Shown here in pieces: positions 1 through 8,078 of a stretch of DNA of 64,000 nucleotides. The translations under genes and the position numbers were made by a program. Numbering within the stretch: position 1 is the stretch's first letter; each line of letters starts with the position of its first letter. The DNA is from CAVQGZ01 sp942491665 (GTDB taxonomy: Bacteria > Actinomycetota > Actinomycetes > Jiangellales > Jiangellaceae). Location: contig CALOBR010000001.1 of the NCBI GenBank assembly GCA_942491665.1, positions 372,001 to 436,000 on the forward strand. Reading direction: 5' to 3'. The notes below the pieces were generated by a model. The model saw only the letters and a list, made by a program, of their open reading frames with translations, did no database searches and was not told where the DNA came from.

Positions 1-993
1 ACCCAGCAGGTCAGCAAGCTCCTGAGTGGACCCGACGAGGCCCAGTGCGGCACGGGTCTGCTGACCCACGACGAATCCCTTGAGGTACCAGGCCATGTGC
101 TTGCGCAGGTCGCGCATGCCGCGGTGCTCGCCCATGAGGTCAACGAGCAGCTGCCCGTGCCGCTCGATCATGTCGGCCACCTCACCCAACGTCGGCAGGG
201 GCGGCGCCGGCCGACCGGCGAAGGCGGCCGCGAGGTCGCGAAAGAGCCAGGGCCGTCCGAGGCATCCGCGGCCGACGACGACACCGTCGCAGCCCGTCCC
301 CTCGATCATCCGGAAGGCATCGGCGGCCTCCCAGATGTCGCCGTTGCCCAGCACGGGAATCCCGACCGCTGCCTTCAGCCGGGCGATGGCCGGCCAGCGC
401 GCGCTGCCCGAGTAGTGCTGGTCGGCGGTACGAGCGTGCAGAGCGATGGCGGCACACCCGGCGTCCTCGGCGATCCGTCCCGCGTCAAGATAGGTCTGAT
501 GCTCGGGGTCGATACCGATGCGGGTCTTGATCGTGACAGGGACGCCAGCTGGCTCGGCAGCGGAAACTGCCGCACGAAGAATCTGCTCGAGCAGCCCACG
601 CTTGTAGGGCAAGGCCGCTCCGCCGCCTTTGCGAGTGACCTTGGGGACGGGACAACCGAAGTTGAGGTCGATGTGGGCGACGCCACGCTCGCCGATCAGC
701 ACCCGGACGGCTTCACCCACGTACTGGGGATCGACGCCGTAGACCTGCACCGAGCGGATGGCTTCGCCCGGGTCGAACCGGAGCATCGAGAGCGTCTTGG
801 CGTCGCGCTCGACGATGCCGCGCGAGGTGATCATCTCGCAGACGTAGAGCCCGGCGCCCTGCTCGCGGCACAGCTGGCGAAAGGCTGCGTTCGTGACGCC
901 GGCCATCGGTGCGAGCACGACGGGCGGGTTCACGTCCAGTGCCCCGAGGCGCAAGGAGGGGGTGCCTGCGGGGGCACTCTGCGCGATGCTCAC
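1..993 (-). CDS. dusB: tRNA-dihydrouridine synthase DusB, 3' end cut by window
   Basis: FMN enzyme that uses NADPH to reduce specific uridines in the tRNA D-loop to dihydrouridine in the cytoplasm. The visible 331 residues run in frame to base 1, so the C-terminal end lies outside. Residues 28-35 read APMAGVTN, the N-terminal flavin strand of the Dus TIM barrel. Residues 111-118 read NFGCPVPK, with Cys114 as the expected catalytic acid. KTR, HAR and GNGDI segments follow at family-typical spacing, and the C-terminal helical domain with RKHMAWYLKG is present. The start is the GTG at 993; an upstream GTG at 998 and the ATG before it hit TGA at once. A GGGGA purine tract precedes it. It sits downstream of the symporter pair, but a strong hairpin at 1156-1189 suggests it has its own promoter in the 160-base gap. 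Confidence 0.95.
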   Translation of the reverse strand, partial: MSIAQSAPAGTPSLRLGALDVNPPVVLAPMAGVTNAAFRQLCREQGAGLYVCEMITSRGIVERDAKTLSMLRFDPGEAIRSVQVYGVDPQYVGEAVRVLIGERGVAHIDLNFGCPVPKVTRKGGGAALPYKRGLLEQILRAAVSAAEPAGVPVTIKTRIGIDPEHQTYLDAGRIAEDAGCAAIALHARTADQHYSGSARWPAIARLKAAVGIPVLGNGDIWEAADAFRMIEGTGCDGVVVGRGCLGRPWLFRDLAAAFAGRPAPPLPTLGEVADMIERHGQLLVDLMGEHRGMRDLRKHMAWYLKGFVVGQQTRAALGLVGSTQELADLLG

Positions 994-1017
994 GTCACCA
1001 TCTTCCCCGACTCCCCT

Positions 1018-1050
1018 GCCCTCCGCCTGCCCTCCGCCTGCCCTCCGCCT
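1018..1050. repeat. three perfect 11-bp tandem repeats
   Basis: Three back-to-back identical copies of the 11-mer gccctccgcct at 1018-1028, 1029-1039 and 1040-1050. They lie in the 160-base gap upstream of dusB. No coding frame with family support covers them. Confidence 0.85.
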
Positions 1051-1108
1051 GCGATCTTGGCACTGCAGCCGCAAGCCGGGCGCCATGCGGCGTGTGCGCC
1101 AAGATCGC
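1051..1108. repeat. inverted repeat of 11-bp arms, extragenic element
   Basis: gcgatcttggc at 1051-1061 is the exact reverse complement of gccaagatcgc at 1098-1108, with 36 bases between. It abuts the 11-bp tandem repeats directly. Short palindromic elements containing CCAAGATCGC are, as I recall, common in intergenic regions of some actinobacteria; here it could be a REP-like element or a structure in the dusB leader. Confidence 0.6.
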
Positions 1109-1155
1109 GCGGGACTGGGCGGCAGGACTGGGGCGGGCGGGATCCCGGACGTGCG

Positions 1156-1189
1156 GAGGCGCCCGCCCCGAAACCGGGACGGGCGCCTC
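1156..1189 (-). terminator. intrinsic terminator-like hairpin after the symporter
   Basis: Fifteen-base arms (1156-1170 and 1175-1189) pair with one position that becomes a G-U wobble in minus-strand RNA, around a four-base loop. It lies 19 bases past the symporter stop. No clear U-tract follows, as is usual for high-GC actinobacterial terminators. Confidence 0.8.
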
Positions 1190-1207
1190 GCGCGCAACGA
1201 GGGTGGG

Positions 1208-2968
1208 CTACTGCCCGCCGTGCAGCTCCTCGTCGTCGAGGGCACCGGTGAGGTGAGCCTCGACCAGCTTCGACTTGCCGGGGTAGCGGATCTCTTCGAT
1301 CAGCTCCTGCATGACCGGAGTCGGCTTCGGGGTGAACAGCGACACGACGATCGTCACCACGAAGTTGATCAGCAGGCCGATGGCGCCGATCGACGTCGCC
1401 GGGATGTTGAAGAACCACGGCGTCGTCACAGCGTCGCCGACGATCGGCACGGTCGTGACCACGTAGATGAACGTGAACCCGAACCCGGCGGTGAGACCGG
1501 CTGCTGCACCCATCGCTGTCGTCTTCTTCCAGAAGATCCCGAGGACGATGATGGGGAACAGCGCCGACGCCGCCAATCCGAAGGCGATCGCCACCACCTG
1601 GGCCACGAATGCCGGCGGGTTGACGCCGAAGTAGCCAGCCACGAGGATCGCGCCGGCGATGGCGATGCGGCCGGCCAAGACCTGCCGTGCCTCGGTCGCC
1701 CGCGGGTTGATCTTCTTGTAGTAGACGTCGTTGGCGACGGCCGACGAGATCGCCAGCAGCAGGCCGGACGCCGTGGACAGCGCGGCGGCCAGGCCACCGG
1801 CGGCAACGAGGCCGACGATGGGCGCGGGCAGACCGGCGATCTCAGGAGTGGCAAGAACGACGATGTCGTTGTTGATGATGAGCTCACCGAACTGACCCGG
1901 CACCGCGTCGGTAGCAGGCACCGCGTCGGCGTTCAGGTTGATGATGCCGTTCTCGTTGAAGTCGTTGACGCTGATCAGCCCGACATCGGCCCAGTTGTCG
2001 TACCACGCGGGCGTGTCATCGATCGCGATGCCGTTGAGGCCGTTCTCACCACCGGGGTTGATGATGTTGAACTTGCTGAAGGCGCCGATGGCCGGAGCCG
2101 ACACGTACAGCAGCGAGATGAAGAACAGTGCCCACAGCGCCGAGTACCGCGCCGCCCGGACGTTCTTGGCGGTGTAGAAGCGGACGATGACGTGCGGCAG
2201 ACCCGCGGTACCGGCCATGAGGGCAACGGTCAGCAGGAACATGTTGCGCAGCCCCTCGCCCTCCAGCGCGCCGGTGTAGGCGGCGAACCCGAGGTCTGCC
2301 TGGATCGCGTCGAGCTGGCCGACGACCTCACCGAAGCCGATCTGCGGGACGACCATGCCGGTCAGCGCCGACGAGATGGCGAAGGCGGGGATGAGGTAGG
2401 CGACGATCAGCACGGAGTACTGCGCCACCTGGGTCCAGGTGATGCCCTTCATACCGCCGAGGACGGCATAGAAGAACACGATGATCATGCCGAGCAGCAC
2501 ACCCCACTCGAGGCTGACCCCGAGGAAGCGGCTGAACACGATGCCGACACCGGCCATCTGGCCGGCCACGTAGGTGATCGAGATCAGGATGACGGCAAGC
2601 ACGGCGATGAGCCGGGCAGTCTCGTTGTACCGGTCACCGACGAAGTCCGGCACGGTGTACTTGCCGAACTTGCGCAGGTACGGCGCCAGCAGCAAGGCGA
2701 GCAGCACGTAGCCGCCGGTCCAGCCCATCAGGTAGGCAGAGCCGGCGTAGCCGTTGGTGGAGAAGGCGACGATGCCGGCGAGCGAGATGAACGACGCAGC
2801 GCTCATCCAGTCCGCGGCGATAGCTGCACCGTTGGCCGGGGCGGGCACGCCGCCGCCGGCGACGTAGAAGCCCTTGGTGTCCTTTACCCGGCTGCGGTAG
2901 GCGATGTAGATGTACAGCGAGAAGGTGATGACGACGAAGACGAGCGTCCAGAGCTGAATATCGCTCAC
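1208..2968 (-). CDS. sodium:solute symporter, VC_2705-type large subunit
   Basis: Secondary transporter of the SSS family in the cytoplasmic membrane, likely driving uptake of a small carboxylate with Na+; the substrate is not known for this branch. 586 residues with about 13 hydrophobic helices. FYVAGGGVPAPANGAAIAAD (34-53) is the SSS substrate/Na+ region, and GGLAAALSTASG follows in the second half. A hydrophilic loop at about 300-370 contains an EF-hand-like stretch (D336, N338, N340, G341, I343), typical of the VC_2705 branch (TIGR03648) rather than of ActP. The ATG overlaps the stop of the preceding DUF4212 gene by four bases. That partner is the diagnostic companion of this branch; ActP pairs with DUF485 instead. 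Databases often label such genes actP, so an acetate role is possible but not shown. Confidence 0.9.
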   Translation of the reverse strand: MSDIQLWTLVFVVITFSLYIYIAYRSRVKDTKGFYVAGGGVPAPANGAAIAADWMSAASFISLAGIVAFSTNGYAGSAYLMGWTGGYVLLALLLAPYLRKFGKYTVPDFVGDRYNETARLIAVLAVILISITYVAGQMAGVGIVFSRFLGVSLEWGVLLGMIIVFFYAVLGGMKGITWTQVAQYSVLIVAYLIPAFAISSALTGMVVPQIGFGEVVGQLDAIQADLGFAAYTGALEGEGLRNMFLLTVALMAGTAGLPHVIVRFYTAKNVRAARYSALWALFFISLLYVSAPAIGAFSKFNIINPGGENGLNGIAIDDTPAWYDNWADVGLISVNDFNENGIINLNADAVPATDAVPGQFGELIINNDIVVLATPEIAGLPAPIVGLVAAGGLAAALSTASGLLLAISSAVANDVYYKKINPRATEARQVLAGRIAIAGAILVAGYFGVNPPAFVAQVVAIAFGLAASALFPIIVLGIFWKKTTAMGAAAGLTAGFGFTFIYVVTTVPIVGDAVTTPWFFNIPATSIGAIGLLINFVVTIVVSLFTPKPTPVMQELIEEIRYPGKSKLVEAHLTGALDDEELHGGQ

Positions 2969-3249
2969 GAGTGGCGCACCTCCTCCTCGTACTCAGTGAT
3001 CCCGTACCGCTTGTCCAGGCGGTCCATGTAGACCACGTAGATCGCGATGAGCAGGACGAAGACGATGATCGACCCCTGCTGGGCAAACCAGAACCCGAGC
3101 GGGAAGCCCAGGAAGTCCGGAACCGCCTGGTTCAAGGCGTCCGCGAAAAGGATTCCGGCTCCGTAGGACACAAGTGCCCAGATGACCAGCAGACCGATCA
3201 CCATGCGCACGTTGCTGCGCCAGTAAGCCTTCTTGGCCGCATCATCCAT
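2965..3249 (-). CDS. DUF4212 symporter small subunit
   Basis: 94-residue membrane protein of the DUF4212 (TIGR03647) family, which is nearly always encoded just before a VC_2705-type symporter and is taken as its small subunit. YWRSN at 9-13 begins the conserved N-terminal segment. Hydrophobic helices run at about 16-37 and 58-75. The family signature FPLGFWFAQQGS is at 49-60, and a charged C-terminal tail ends at residue 94. The start is the ATG at 3249, preceded by an AGGGAGGT ribosome site about eight bases away; the reading frame upstream of it has no family similarity. Its stop overlaps the symporter start by four bases, so the pair is probably translationally coupled. The biochemical function of the small subunit is unproven. 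Confidence 0.9.
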   Translation of the reverse strand: MDDAAKKAYWRSNVRMVIGLLVIWALVSYGAGILFADALNQAVPDFLGFPLGFWFAQQGSIIVFVLLIAIYVVYMDRLDKRYGITEYEEEVRHS

Positions 3250-3348
3250 TGCCGTTACCTCCCTCTTTGTCTCGGGCAGCCCACCAGCGGGCCACGTTGC
3301 CGGTGAGGCAAGCAGCGGCAATGGTTGGGGTCAACGGTCTTTGGTGAG

Positions 3349-3361
3349 GTCTGTCACAGAC
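3349..3361. promoter_or_regulatory. short inverted repeat upstream of the symporter operon
   Basis: gtctg tca cagac at 3349-3361, about 100 bases upstream of the DUF4212 start, in a 286-base gap that otherwise shows no gene. It could be an operator half-site pair, but the arms are only 5 bp and do not match a known consensus well. Confidence 0.25.
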
Positions 3362-3522
3362 ATCGCTGAGCGGCGGCAATCATCCGGTCAGCGGCCTGGC
3401 TACCCCGGCCACACGTCGGTATTGCCCGTTTCTGGACGGTTTCGTTCCCGCTTGGCGCGCGTCCACGTCCGTTCGTCGGCGTTGGGCGCGCCGATGGGGT
3501 GTGCCGCACGCCACATGCCTTC

Positions 3523-3528
3523 TAGAGT
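3523..3528 (+). promoter_or_regulatory. -10 box for a leaderless gene
   Basis: TAGAGT matches the actinobacterial TANNNT -10 motif and ends seven bases before the ATG at 3536. That would place the transcript start at or next to the start codon. No convincing -35 hexamer is seen. Confidence 0.5.
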
Positions 3529-3535
3529 GCGGGGC

Positions 3536-3970
3536 ATGTTCTTGCCGGAGAACAAGCCAACTACGCGGTCCCGCCCGAAGCCGCCGGGCCAGAGCCAGCT
3601 GATCTGGTTCTCGCTCATGATCGCGGTTGGGTCGTTCCTGCCGTGGGTGTCCACCGGCTTCGGCAACATCAGCGGCGCCAGCGGGATGGGCGCCGGCTAC
3701 TGGACGTTCATCGCCGCCGCGCTCGGCATGGCCGGTGGGCTGATGCCTTGGCGCAAGGTCGCCATCACCCACGCCTGGATCGTCGCCGCCGTCGCCACGA
3801 TCCTGCCGATCTGGCAGGTGGTGCACCTGTACAGCCTGGTGGGGTTCAGCGGCTGGATGCCCGGCATCGGTCTGGTGCTGGTGTTCTTCGGCGGGCTGTT
3901 CTGTGCGAAGTCCGCCCGCACGATGATGTCGTACGAGCTGGTTCCAGCCTCATCGCCGGTGCCCGCCTGA
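3536..3970 (+). CDS. four-helix membrane protein of unknown function
   Basis: 144 residues. I do not recognise a family. After a basic, proline-rich N-terminus (residues 1-20) there are about four hydrophobic segments at 22-41, 52-71, 79-98 and 106-124. Short loops contain GFGNISGASGMGAG (41-54) and the helix ends carry several tryptophans. There is no signal-peptide cleavage pattern and no metal or catalytic motif. The start is the ATG at 3536, which fits a leaderless transcript from the TAGAGT box; longer upstream frames are not supported. It converges on glyS with five bases between the stops. It is likely an integral membrane protein of the cytoplasmic membrane; its job is unknown. Confidence 0.75.
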   Translation: MFLPENKPTTRSRPKPPGQSQLIWFSLMIAVGSFLPWVSTGFGNISGASGMGAGYWTFIAAALGMAGGLMPWRKVAITHAWIVAAVATILPIWQVVHLYSLVGFSGWMPGIGLVLVFFGGLFCAKSARTMMSYELVPASSPVPA

Positions 3971-3975
3971 GGGTC

Positions 3976-5358
3976 TCAGACCCCCGGCATCCGCTCGGCG
4001 AGCCAGCCGCGCACCTGGCTGAGCCCGACCCGCTCCTGCGCCATCGTGTCGCGATCGCGCACGGTCACCGCATCGTCGTCCAGGGTGTCGAAGTCGACCG
4101 TCACGCAGTAGGGCGTGCCGATCTCGTCCTGGCGCCGGTAGCGACGTCCGATGGCTCCCGCGTCGTCGAAGTCGACGTTCCACAGCCGACGCAGCTCGGC
4201 AGCCAGGTCTTTCGCCTTGGGTGAGAGCTTCTCGTTGCGCGAGAGCGGCAGCACCGCGGCCTTGACCGGAGCCAGCCGCGGGTCGAAGCGCATGACCGTC
4301 CGCTTGTCGACGCCACCCTTGGTATTGGGGGCCTCGTCGACGTCATAGGCGTCGAGCAGGAACGCCAGTACCGAACGGCTCAGCCCGGCGGCTGGCTCGA
4401 TCACATAGGGCGTCCAGCGCTCGCCCTTCTCCTGGTCGAAGTACGACAGGTCGTTGCCGGAGTGCTGGGCGTGCGTCGACAGGTCGAAGTCGGTGCGGTT
4501 CGCGATGCCCTCGAGCTCGGCGAAGTCGCTGCCGCCGAAGCCGAACCGGTACTCGATGTCGACCGTGCGCTTCGAGTAGTGCGACAGCTTGTCTTTCGGG
4601 TGCTCGAACAGGCGCATGTCGTCAGCGTCGAGGCCGAGGTCGATGTACCAGTCCCACCGGGCGGTGAGCCAGTACTCGTGCCACTGCTCGTCGGTGCCGG
4701 GCTCGACGAAGAACTCCATCTCCATCTGCTCGAACTCACGGGTACGAAAGATGAAGTTGCCGGGCGTGATCTCGTTGCGGAACGACTTGCCCGTCTGCGC
4801 GATCCCAAAGGGGGGCTTCATGCGCGCTGATGTCATGACGTTGGTGAAGTTGACGAAGATGCCCTGGGCGGTCTCCGGGCGCAGGTAGTGCAGACCCTCC
4901 TCGGTCTCCACGGGGCCGAGGTGGGTGCGCAGCAGCCCGTTGAACATGCGCGGCTCGGTGAACTTGCCCTTGGTGCCGCAGTTGGGGCAGGGCACGTCGA
5001 CCAGGCCCGGCTCGGGTGCACGGCCGTGCTTGGCCTCGTAGGTCTCCTCGAGCTGGTCCGAGCGCCACCGGCGGTGGCACGAGGTGCACTCGGTCAGTGG
5101 GTCGACGAACGCCTCGACGTGTCCGGAGGCCTGCCACACCGGGGTTGGCAGGATCACTGAGGAGTCCAGGCCGACAATGTCGTCGCGGCTCTGCACCATC
5201 GCTCGCCACCACTGCCGACGGATGTTCTCCTTGAGCTCGACACCAAGGGGTCCGTAGTCCCACGCTGAGCGCGTGCCGCCGTAGATCTCCCCGGACGGAA
5301 AAACGAAGCCGCGACGCTTGGCGAGGGAGACGAGGGCGTCGGTTCGATCGGTCGGCAC
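3976..5358 (-). CDS. glyS: glycyl-tRNA synthetase, homodimeric (alpha2) type
   Basis: Class II aminoacyl-tRNA synthetase that charges tRNA-Gly with glycine using ATP. 460 residues, normal for the alpha2 bacterial/eukaryotic-like form. The N-terminus has GFVFPSGEIYGG and DYGPLG, the expected class II start. Two Cys pairs (CTSC and CPNC) form the insert seen in many actinobacterial GlyRS. Motif 2 is visible as FRNEITP followed by FRTREFEQME, and motif 3 as GLSRSVLAFL. The C-terminal anticodon-binding domain ends near residue 460. I place the start at the GTG at 5358, with GGAGAG ten bases upstream; a 30-residue extension to 5448 lacks family similarity. glyS is also near recO and uppS in M. tuberculosis (from memory). 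Confidence 0.96.
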   Translation of the reverse strand: MPTDRTDALVSLAKRRGFVFPSGEIYGGTRSAWDYGPLGVELKENIRRQWWRAMVQSRDDIVGLDSSVILPTPVWQASGHVEAFVDPLTECTSCHRRWRSDQLEETYEAKHGRAPEPGLVDVPCPNCGTKGKFTEPRMFNGLLRTHLGPVETEEGLHYLRPETAQGIFVNFTNVMTSARMKPPFGIAQTGKSFRNEITPGNFIFRTREFEQMEMEFFVEPGTDEQWHEYWLTARWDWYIDLGLDADDMRLFEHPKDKLSHYSKRTVDIEYRFGFGGSDFAELEGIANRTDFDLSTHAQHSGNDLSYFDQEKGERWTPYVIEPAAGLSRSVLAFLLDAYDVDEAPNTKGGVDKRTVMRFDPRLAPVKAAVLPLSRNEKLSPKAKDLAAELRRLWNVDFDDAGAIGRRYRRQDEIGTPYCVTVDFDTLDDDAVTVRDRDTMAQERVGLSQVRGWLAERMPGV

Positions 5359-5402
5359 GGTTGTCAGGCTCTCCAGTGCTTCGAGGTCGTGGGCACGCGG
5401 AC

Positions 5403-5421
5403 ACCCCGCGCGATGCGGGGT
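5403..5421 (-). terminator. terminator-like hairpin downstream of the ABM gene
   Basis: Seven-base arms (5403-5409 and 5415-5421) flank a five-base loop, 24 bases after the ABM-domain stop and before glyS. It probably separates the two minus-strand units. Confidence 0.55.
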
Positions 5422-5444
5422 CTGCGACGTCGCTTGAGCGACTC

Positions 5445-5804
5445 TCAAGGGTAGCCGGGCGGCCCCGAGGTGTCGGCATCCGCAGCACGGTCACTGCCTC
5501 GCCGGTGCACTCCCTGCTCGTCGGCCACCAGGAGCCGCTCGAAGGCGGTGGGCTCGTCGATGGCCGAGGCGAGCAGCGGCACGGCGCCGATCTTCACCTC
5601 GTACGACGACAGCGCCCGGCGGAACGAGCCCACGTCGACCCACGAGGTCGACACGAGCCACAGCTCGCCGTCGTCGGTGGCTCGACCCACCACGCCGCCC
5701 ATGAAGCCGGGCCGCTGGCGCAGCAGGTCCATCGCCGCCTCCGCGTCAGCCCGAAACTGCTCCGCCCTGGGGGCGGGAACCCGATGTCGCGTCACGCTGA
5801 GCAC
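5445..5804 (-). CDS. antibiotic biosynthesis monooxygenase (ABM) domain protein
   Basis: 119 residues. The first 95 or so resemble the dimeric alpha+beta ABM fold: a first strand with VTRHRVP, a helix FRADAEAAMDLLRQRPGFMGG, a strand with LWLVSTSWVDVGSFRRAL, and a helix/strand in the second half. Members include haem-degrading and quinone-forming monooxygenases and many uncharacterised proteins, so the reaction cannot be assigned. No conserved haem-ligand Asn/His pair was recognised. The last 20 residues are polar and probably disordered. The start is the GTG at 5804; an in-frame GTG at 5795 is possible. It is transcribed divergently from the SDR gene at 5833, with only 28 bases between the starts. 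Confidence 0.7.
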   Translation of the reverse strand: MLSVTRHRVPAPRAEQFRADAEAAMDLLRQRPGFMGGVVGRATDDGELWLVSTSWVDVGSFRRALSSYEVKIGAVPLLASAIDEPTAFERLLVADEQGVHRRGSDRAADADTSGPPGYP

Positions 5805-5820
5805 ACGCCCACGCTACGGC

Positions 5821-5826
5821 TAGCGT
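5821..5826 (+). promoter_or_regulatory. -10 box for a leaderless SDR gene
   Basis: TAGCGT, a TANNNT motif, ends six bases before the ATG at 5833. This supports a leaderless transcript and the choice of that start. Confidence 0.5.
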
Positions 5827-5832
5827 CGCCGA

Positions 5833-6783
5833 ATGCGCCTGCTCGTGCTCGGAGGGACGTCATTCGTCGGACGTCATCTGGTCGAGACCGCCCTCGCCAG
5901 CGGGAACGAGGTGACCCTGGTCCACCGCGGCCGGACGAACCCAGGTCTCTTCCCGCAGGCCGAGCACCGCCACGGCGACCGTGCATCCGGCGACTACCAG
6001 GCGCTCGCGAGCGGTGACTGGGATGCGACCGTCGACGTCACCGCCTACGTGCCGAGGCAGGTGAACCAGGCACTGGACGCGCTCGACGGGCGCCAGGGGC
6101 ACTACGTCGTGGTGTCGTCGGTGTCCGCGTACGACCCGGCGCTCGCCACCCCGGATGAGGGCTCGCCCCGCTACGCCCCGCCGGCGCCGACGACCGAGAC
6201 CGTCGACGAGCACACCTACGGCCCCCTGAAGGCCGAGTGCGAACGCGTCGCCCAGCACCGGCTGGGCGAGCGGGGCGTGGCCGTCGTACGACCGACGTTC
6301 GTCGCCGGGCCTTATGACCCCACTGACAGGTTCACCTACTGGGCGCGACTCATGGCTGCCGGCGGACGCGTGCCGGTCGCCTGGCCCGACGAGCCCGTCC
6401 AGGTGATCGACGTCCGCGACCTGGCGGGCTTCATGCTCCGGCTGGCCACAACGTTGACCGCTGGCGTGTTCGACGCCGTGGGCCCCTTCGGCGCGCTGCG
6501 CGTGCTGCTGGACGACCTGGCCGTGCCGCAGCGGGAGTACGAGCTGGTCGACGTCACCGCGGGACTGGACGCCGCAGGCCTCGCGCTCCCCCTCGTACAG
6601 GGAGACCCCGCCGACCGCCCGCTCATGACGCGCACCGGCGGGCGAGCACGGGCGGCCGGCCTACAGGTGCGCTCGCTGCGCGAGACGGCGCGCGACACCG
6701 TCGCCTGGGACGTGCAGCGGGGTCGGCCAGACCTGCTCGTCGGTCCGGACGAGGCGACCAGGGACGCCTTGCTCGCCGGCTGA
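5833..6783 (+). CDS. NAD-dependent epimerase/dehydratase family (SDR) protein
   Basis: 316-residue cytoplasmic oxidoreductase-fold protein. The N-terminal GGTSFVGRHL (7-16) is the glycine-rich NAD(P)-binding loop of extended/atypical SDRs. VVVSSVSAYD around residue 93 is the strand that carries the catalytic Ser in classical members, and TYGPLKAECE about 30 residues later holds a Tyr-Gly-x-x-Lys in place of the classical YxxxK. RPTFVAGPYDPTDRFTYW is the conserved C-terminal substrate strand of this subgroup. Related proteins are often called isoflavone reductase-like or RNA-binding CSP41-like; the substrate is unknown. The start is the ATG at 5833, preceded by a TANNNT box suited to leaderless expression. 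It is not in an obvious operon; the next plus-strand gene begins 62 bases on. Confidence 0.82.
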   Translation: MRLLVLGGTSFVGRHLVETALASGNEVTLVHRGRTNPGLFPQAEHRHGDRASGDYQALASGDWDATVDVTAYVPRQVNQALDALDGRQGHYVVVSSVSAYDPALATPDEGSPRYAPPAPTTETVDEHTYGPLKAECERVAQHRLGERGVAVVRPTFVAGPYDPTDRFTYWARLMAAGGRVPVAWPDEPVQVIDVRDLAGFMLRLATTLTAGVFDAVGPFGALRVLLDDLAVPQREYELVDVTAGLDAAGLALPLVQGDPADRPLMTRTGGRARAAGLQVRSLRETARDTVAWDVQRGRPDLLVGPDEATRDALLAG

Positions 6784-6845
6784 CCCGCGGCCACGCCGTA
6801 TCCTCGCGAGGGAGCCCCAACTACTCGAGAACGAACGACAGGACG

Positions 6846-8078
6846 ATGACGACAGACGACATTGCCAGCCAACCGGCCGGCTCGCCGCACGAGCCGTTCT
6901 ACCTGGCCTCGGCGCTGCCCATCATGGCGGACACCCCTAGCGTCCAGCCTGAGCCCAGCCCGGACGACACCCGCGACTCCAGCCCGGTACCGCCGTGGTT
7001 TCGCCGCGGGGTCGTCTTCGTCGGGTTCGTCGTCGTCGCGTTCCTCATCGGGTCGTGGGCCTTCACCCAGATCGGCGGCTTCTGGCTCACGCTGGCCTTC
7101 GCGTTCTTCATCGGGCTCGCGATGGAGCCCATCGTCAACCGTCTGGAGAGGCGCGGCCTTCGACGCGGAGCCGGCACGGGCCTCGTGCTCGGCGGGCTCA
7201 TCCTCGGCACCACGCTGTTCTTCGTCGTTTTCGGCAACCTGCTCGTCACGCAGATCGCCGCCCTGCTGCGCAACATCCCGACGTTGATCGACGATGCACT
7301 GGAATGGGTCAACGGGGAGATCGGCACCGACCTCGCGCAAGAGACCCTTCTCGACTCGCTCGGCATCTCGACCCTCGACCTTGCCAACGCTGCAGCCGAC
7401 TTCGGTGTCGGCCTCCTGGGAATCGTCGGGCAGACGGTCGGGCTCCTGTTCAGCCTGCTGATGATGCTGCTGTTCTCGTTCTACTTCGCCGCCGACGGCC
7501 CGAAGCTGCGCCGTACCGTCGCGTCCTGGCTCCCACCGAGCCGGCAGCGTCAGTTCGTGACCGTCTGGGACATCTCCACGGCCAAAGCCGGCAGCTACGT
7601 GATCTCGCGCGGAATCCTCGCAATCGTCAGCGCCGTCGCCCACGGCGTCTTCTTCGTCATCATCGGGCTGCCCTACTGGCTTCCGCTCTCCCTGTGGGTG
7701 GGTTTCGTCAGCCAGTTCATCCCCACGATCGGCACCTACCTGGCCGGTGCGTTGCCCATCGTGATCGCCTTGGTGATCGGCGAGCCGTTCATCGCCCTGG
7801 CCATCCTGGTGTTCATCGTGATCTACCAGCAGGTGGAGAACCTGATCCTGACCCCGCGCATCACCCAGCAGACGCTGGAGGTGCACGCCGCCATCGCCTT
7901 CGGCTCGGTGATCGTCGGCGGGTCTCTCTTCGGAGCGACCGGAGCGCTGCTGGCCATACCGGTCGTGGCGGTCGTGCTCGCAGTCATGGAGACGTACGGA
8001 CGACGCTACGAGCTTGTCCCCGAGCTCAAGCCGGACGCCGCCACCACGCGGGCGGACGCCGCTACGACCCAGGGGTGA
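6846..8078 (+). CDS. AI-2E family transporter (permease)
   Basis: 410-residue integral membrane protein. A polar 50-residue N-terminus is followed by two helices (about 55-95), a long soluble region (about 100-190) between helix pairs, and four to five further helices up to about 390. GLPYWLPLSLWVGFVSQFIPTIGTY-type and QQVENLILTPRI-type segments in the second half are the hallmark of the AI-2E/TqsA/PerM family. Members have been linked to autoinducer-2 export or Na+/H+ exchange, so the cargo is uncertain. The start is the ATG at 6846, with AGGA close upstream; an internal ATG at 6924 has no ribosome site. The 3' end overlaps the convergent uppS gene by 17 bases. The C-terminal tail has a short repeated DAATTRADAATT segment. 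Confidence 0.88.
   Translation: MTTDDIASQPAGSPHEPFYLASALPIMADTPSVQPEPSPDDTRDSSPVPPWFRRGVVFVGFVVVAFLIGSWAFTQIGGFWLTLAFAFFIGLAMEPIVNRLERRGLRRGAGTGLVLGGLILGTTLFFVVFGNLLVTQIAALLRNIPTLIDDALEWVNGEIGTDLAQETLLDSLGISTLDLANAAADFGVGLLGIVGQTVGLLFSLLMMLLFSFYFAADGPKLRRTVASWLPPSRQRQFVTVWDISTAKAGSYVISRGILAIVSAVAHGVFFVIIGLPYWLPLSLWVGFVSQFIPTIGTYLAGALPIVIALVIGEPFIALAILVFIVIYQQVENLILTPRITQQTLEVHAAIAFGSVIVGGSLFGATGALLAIPVVAVVLAVMETYGRRYELVPELKPDAATTRADAATTQG

Noticed and set aside
1208..2968. Acetate permease ActP
   Set aside because: The partner is DUF4212, not DUF485, and the hydrophilic EF-hand-like loop fits the VC_2705 branch. An acetate role remains possible but is not shown.
893..3031. Long plus-strand open frame of 712 codons opposite the symporter
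   Set aside because: It is the antisense of a clear symporter gene, rich in Asp/Arg/His as expected for a shadow frame in high-GC DNA, with no family similarity. Similar long shadows lie opposite leuA, fadD, the ATP-grasp gene, comEC, leuS and the uppS region.
5359..5448. Longer GlyRS start
   Set aside because: The extra 30 residues are unconserved, while the GTG at 5358 has a ribosome site and gives the expected N-terminus.
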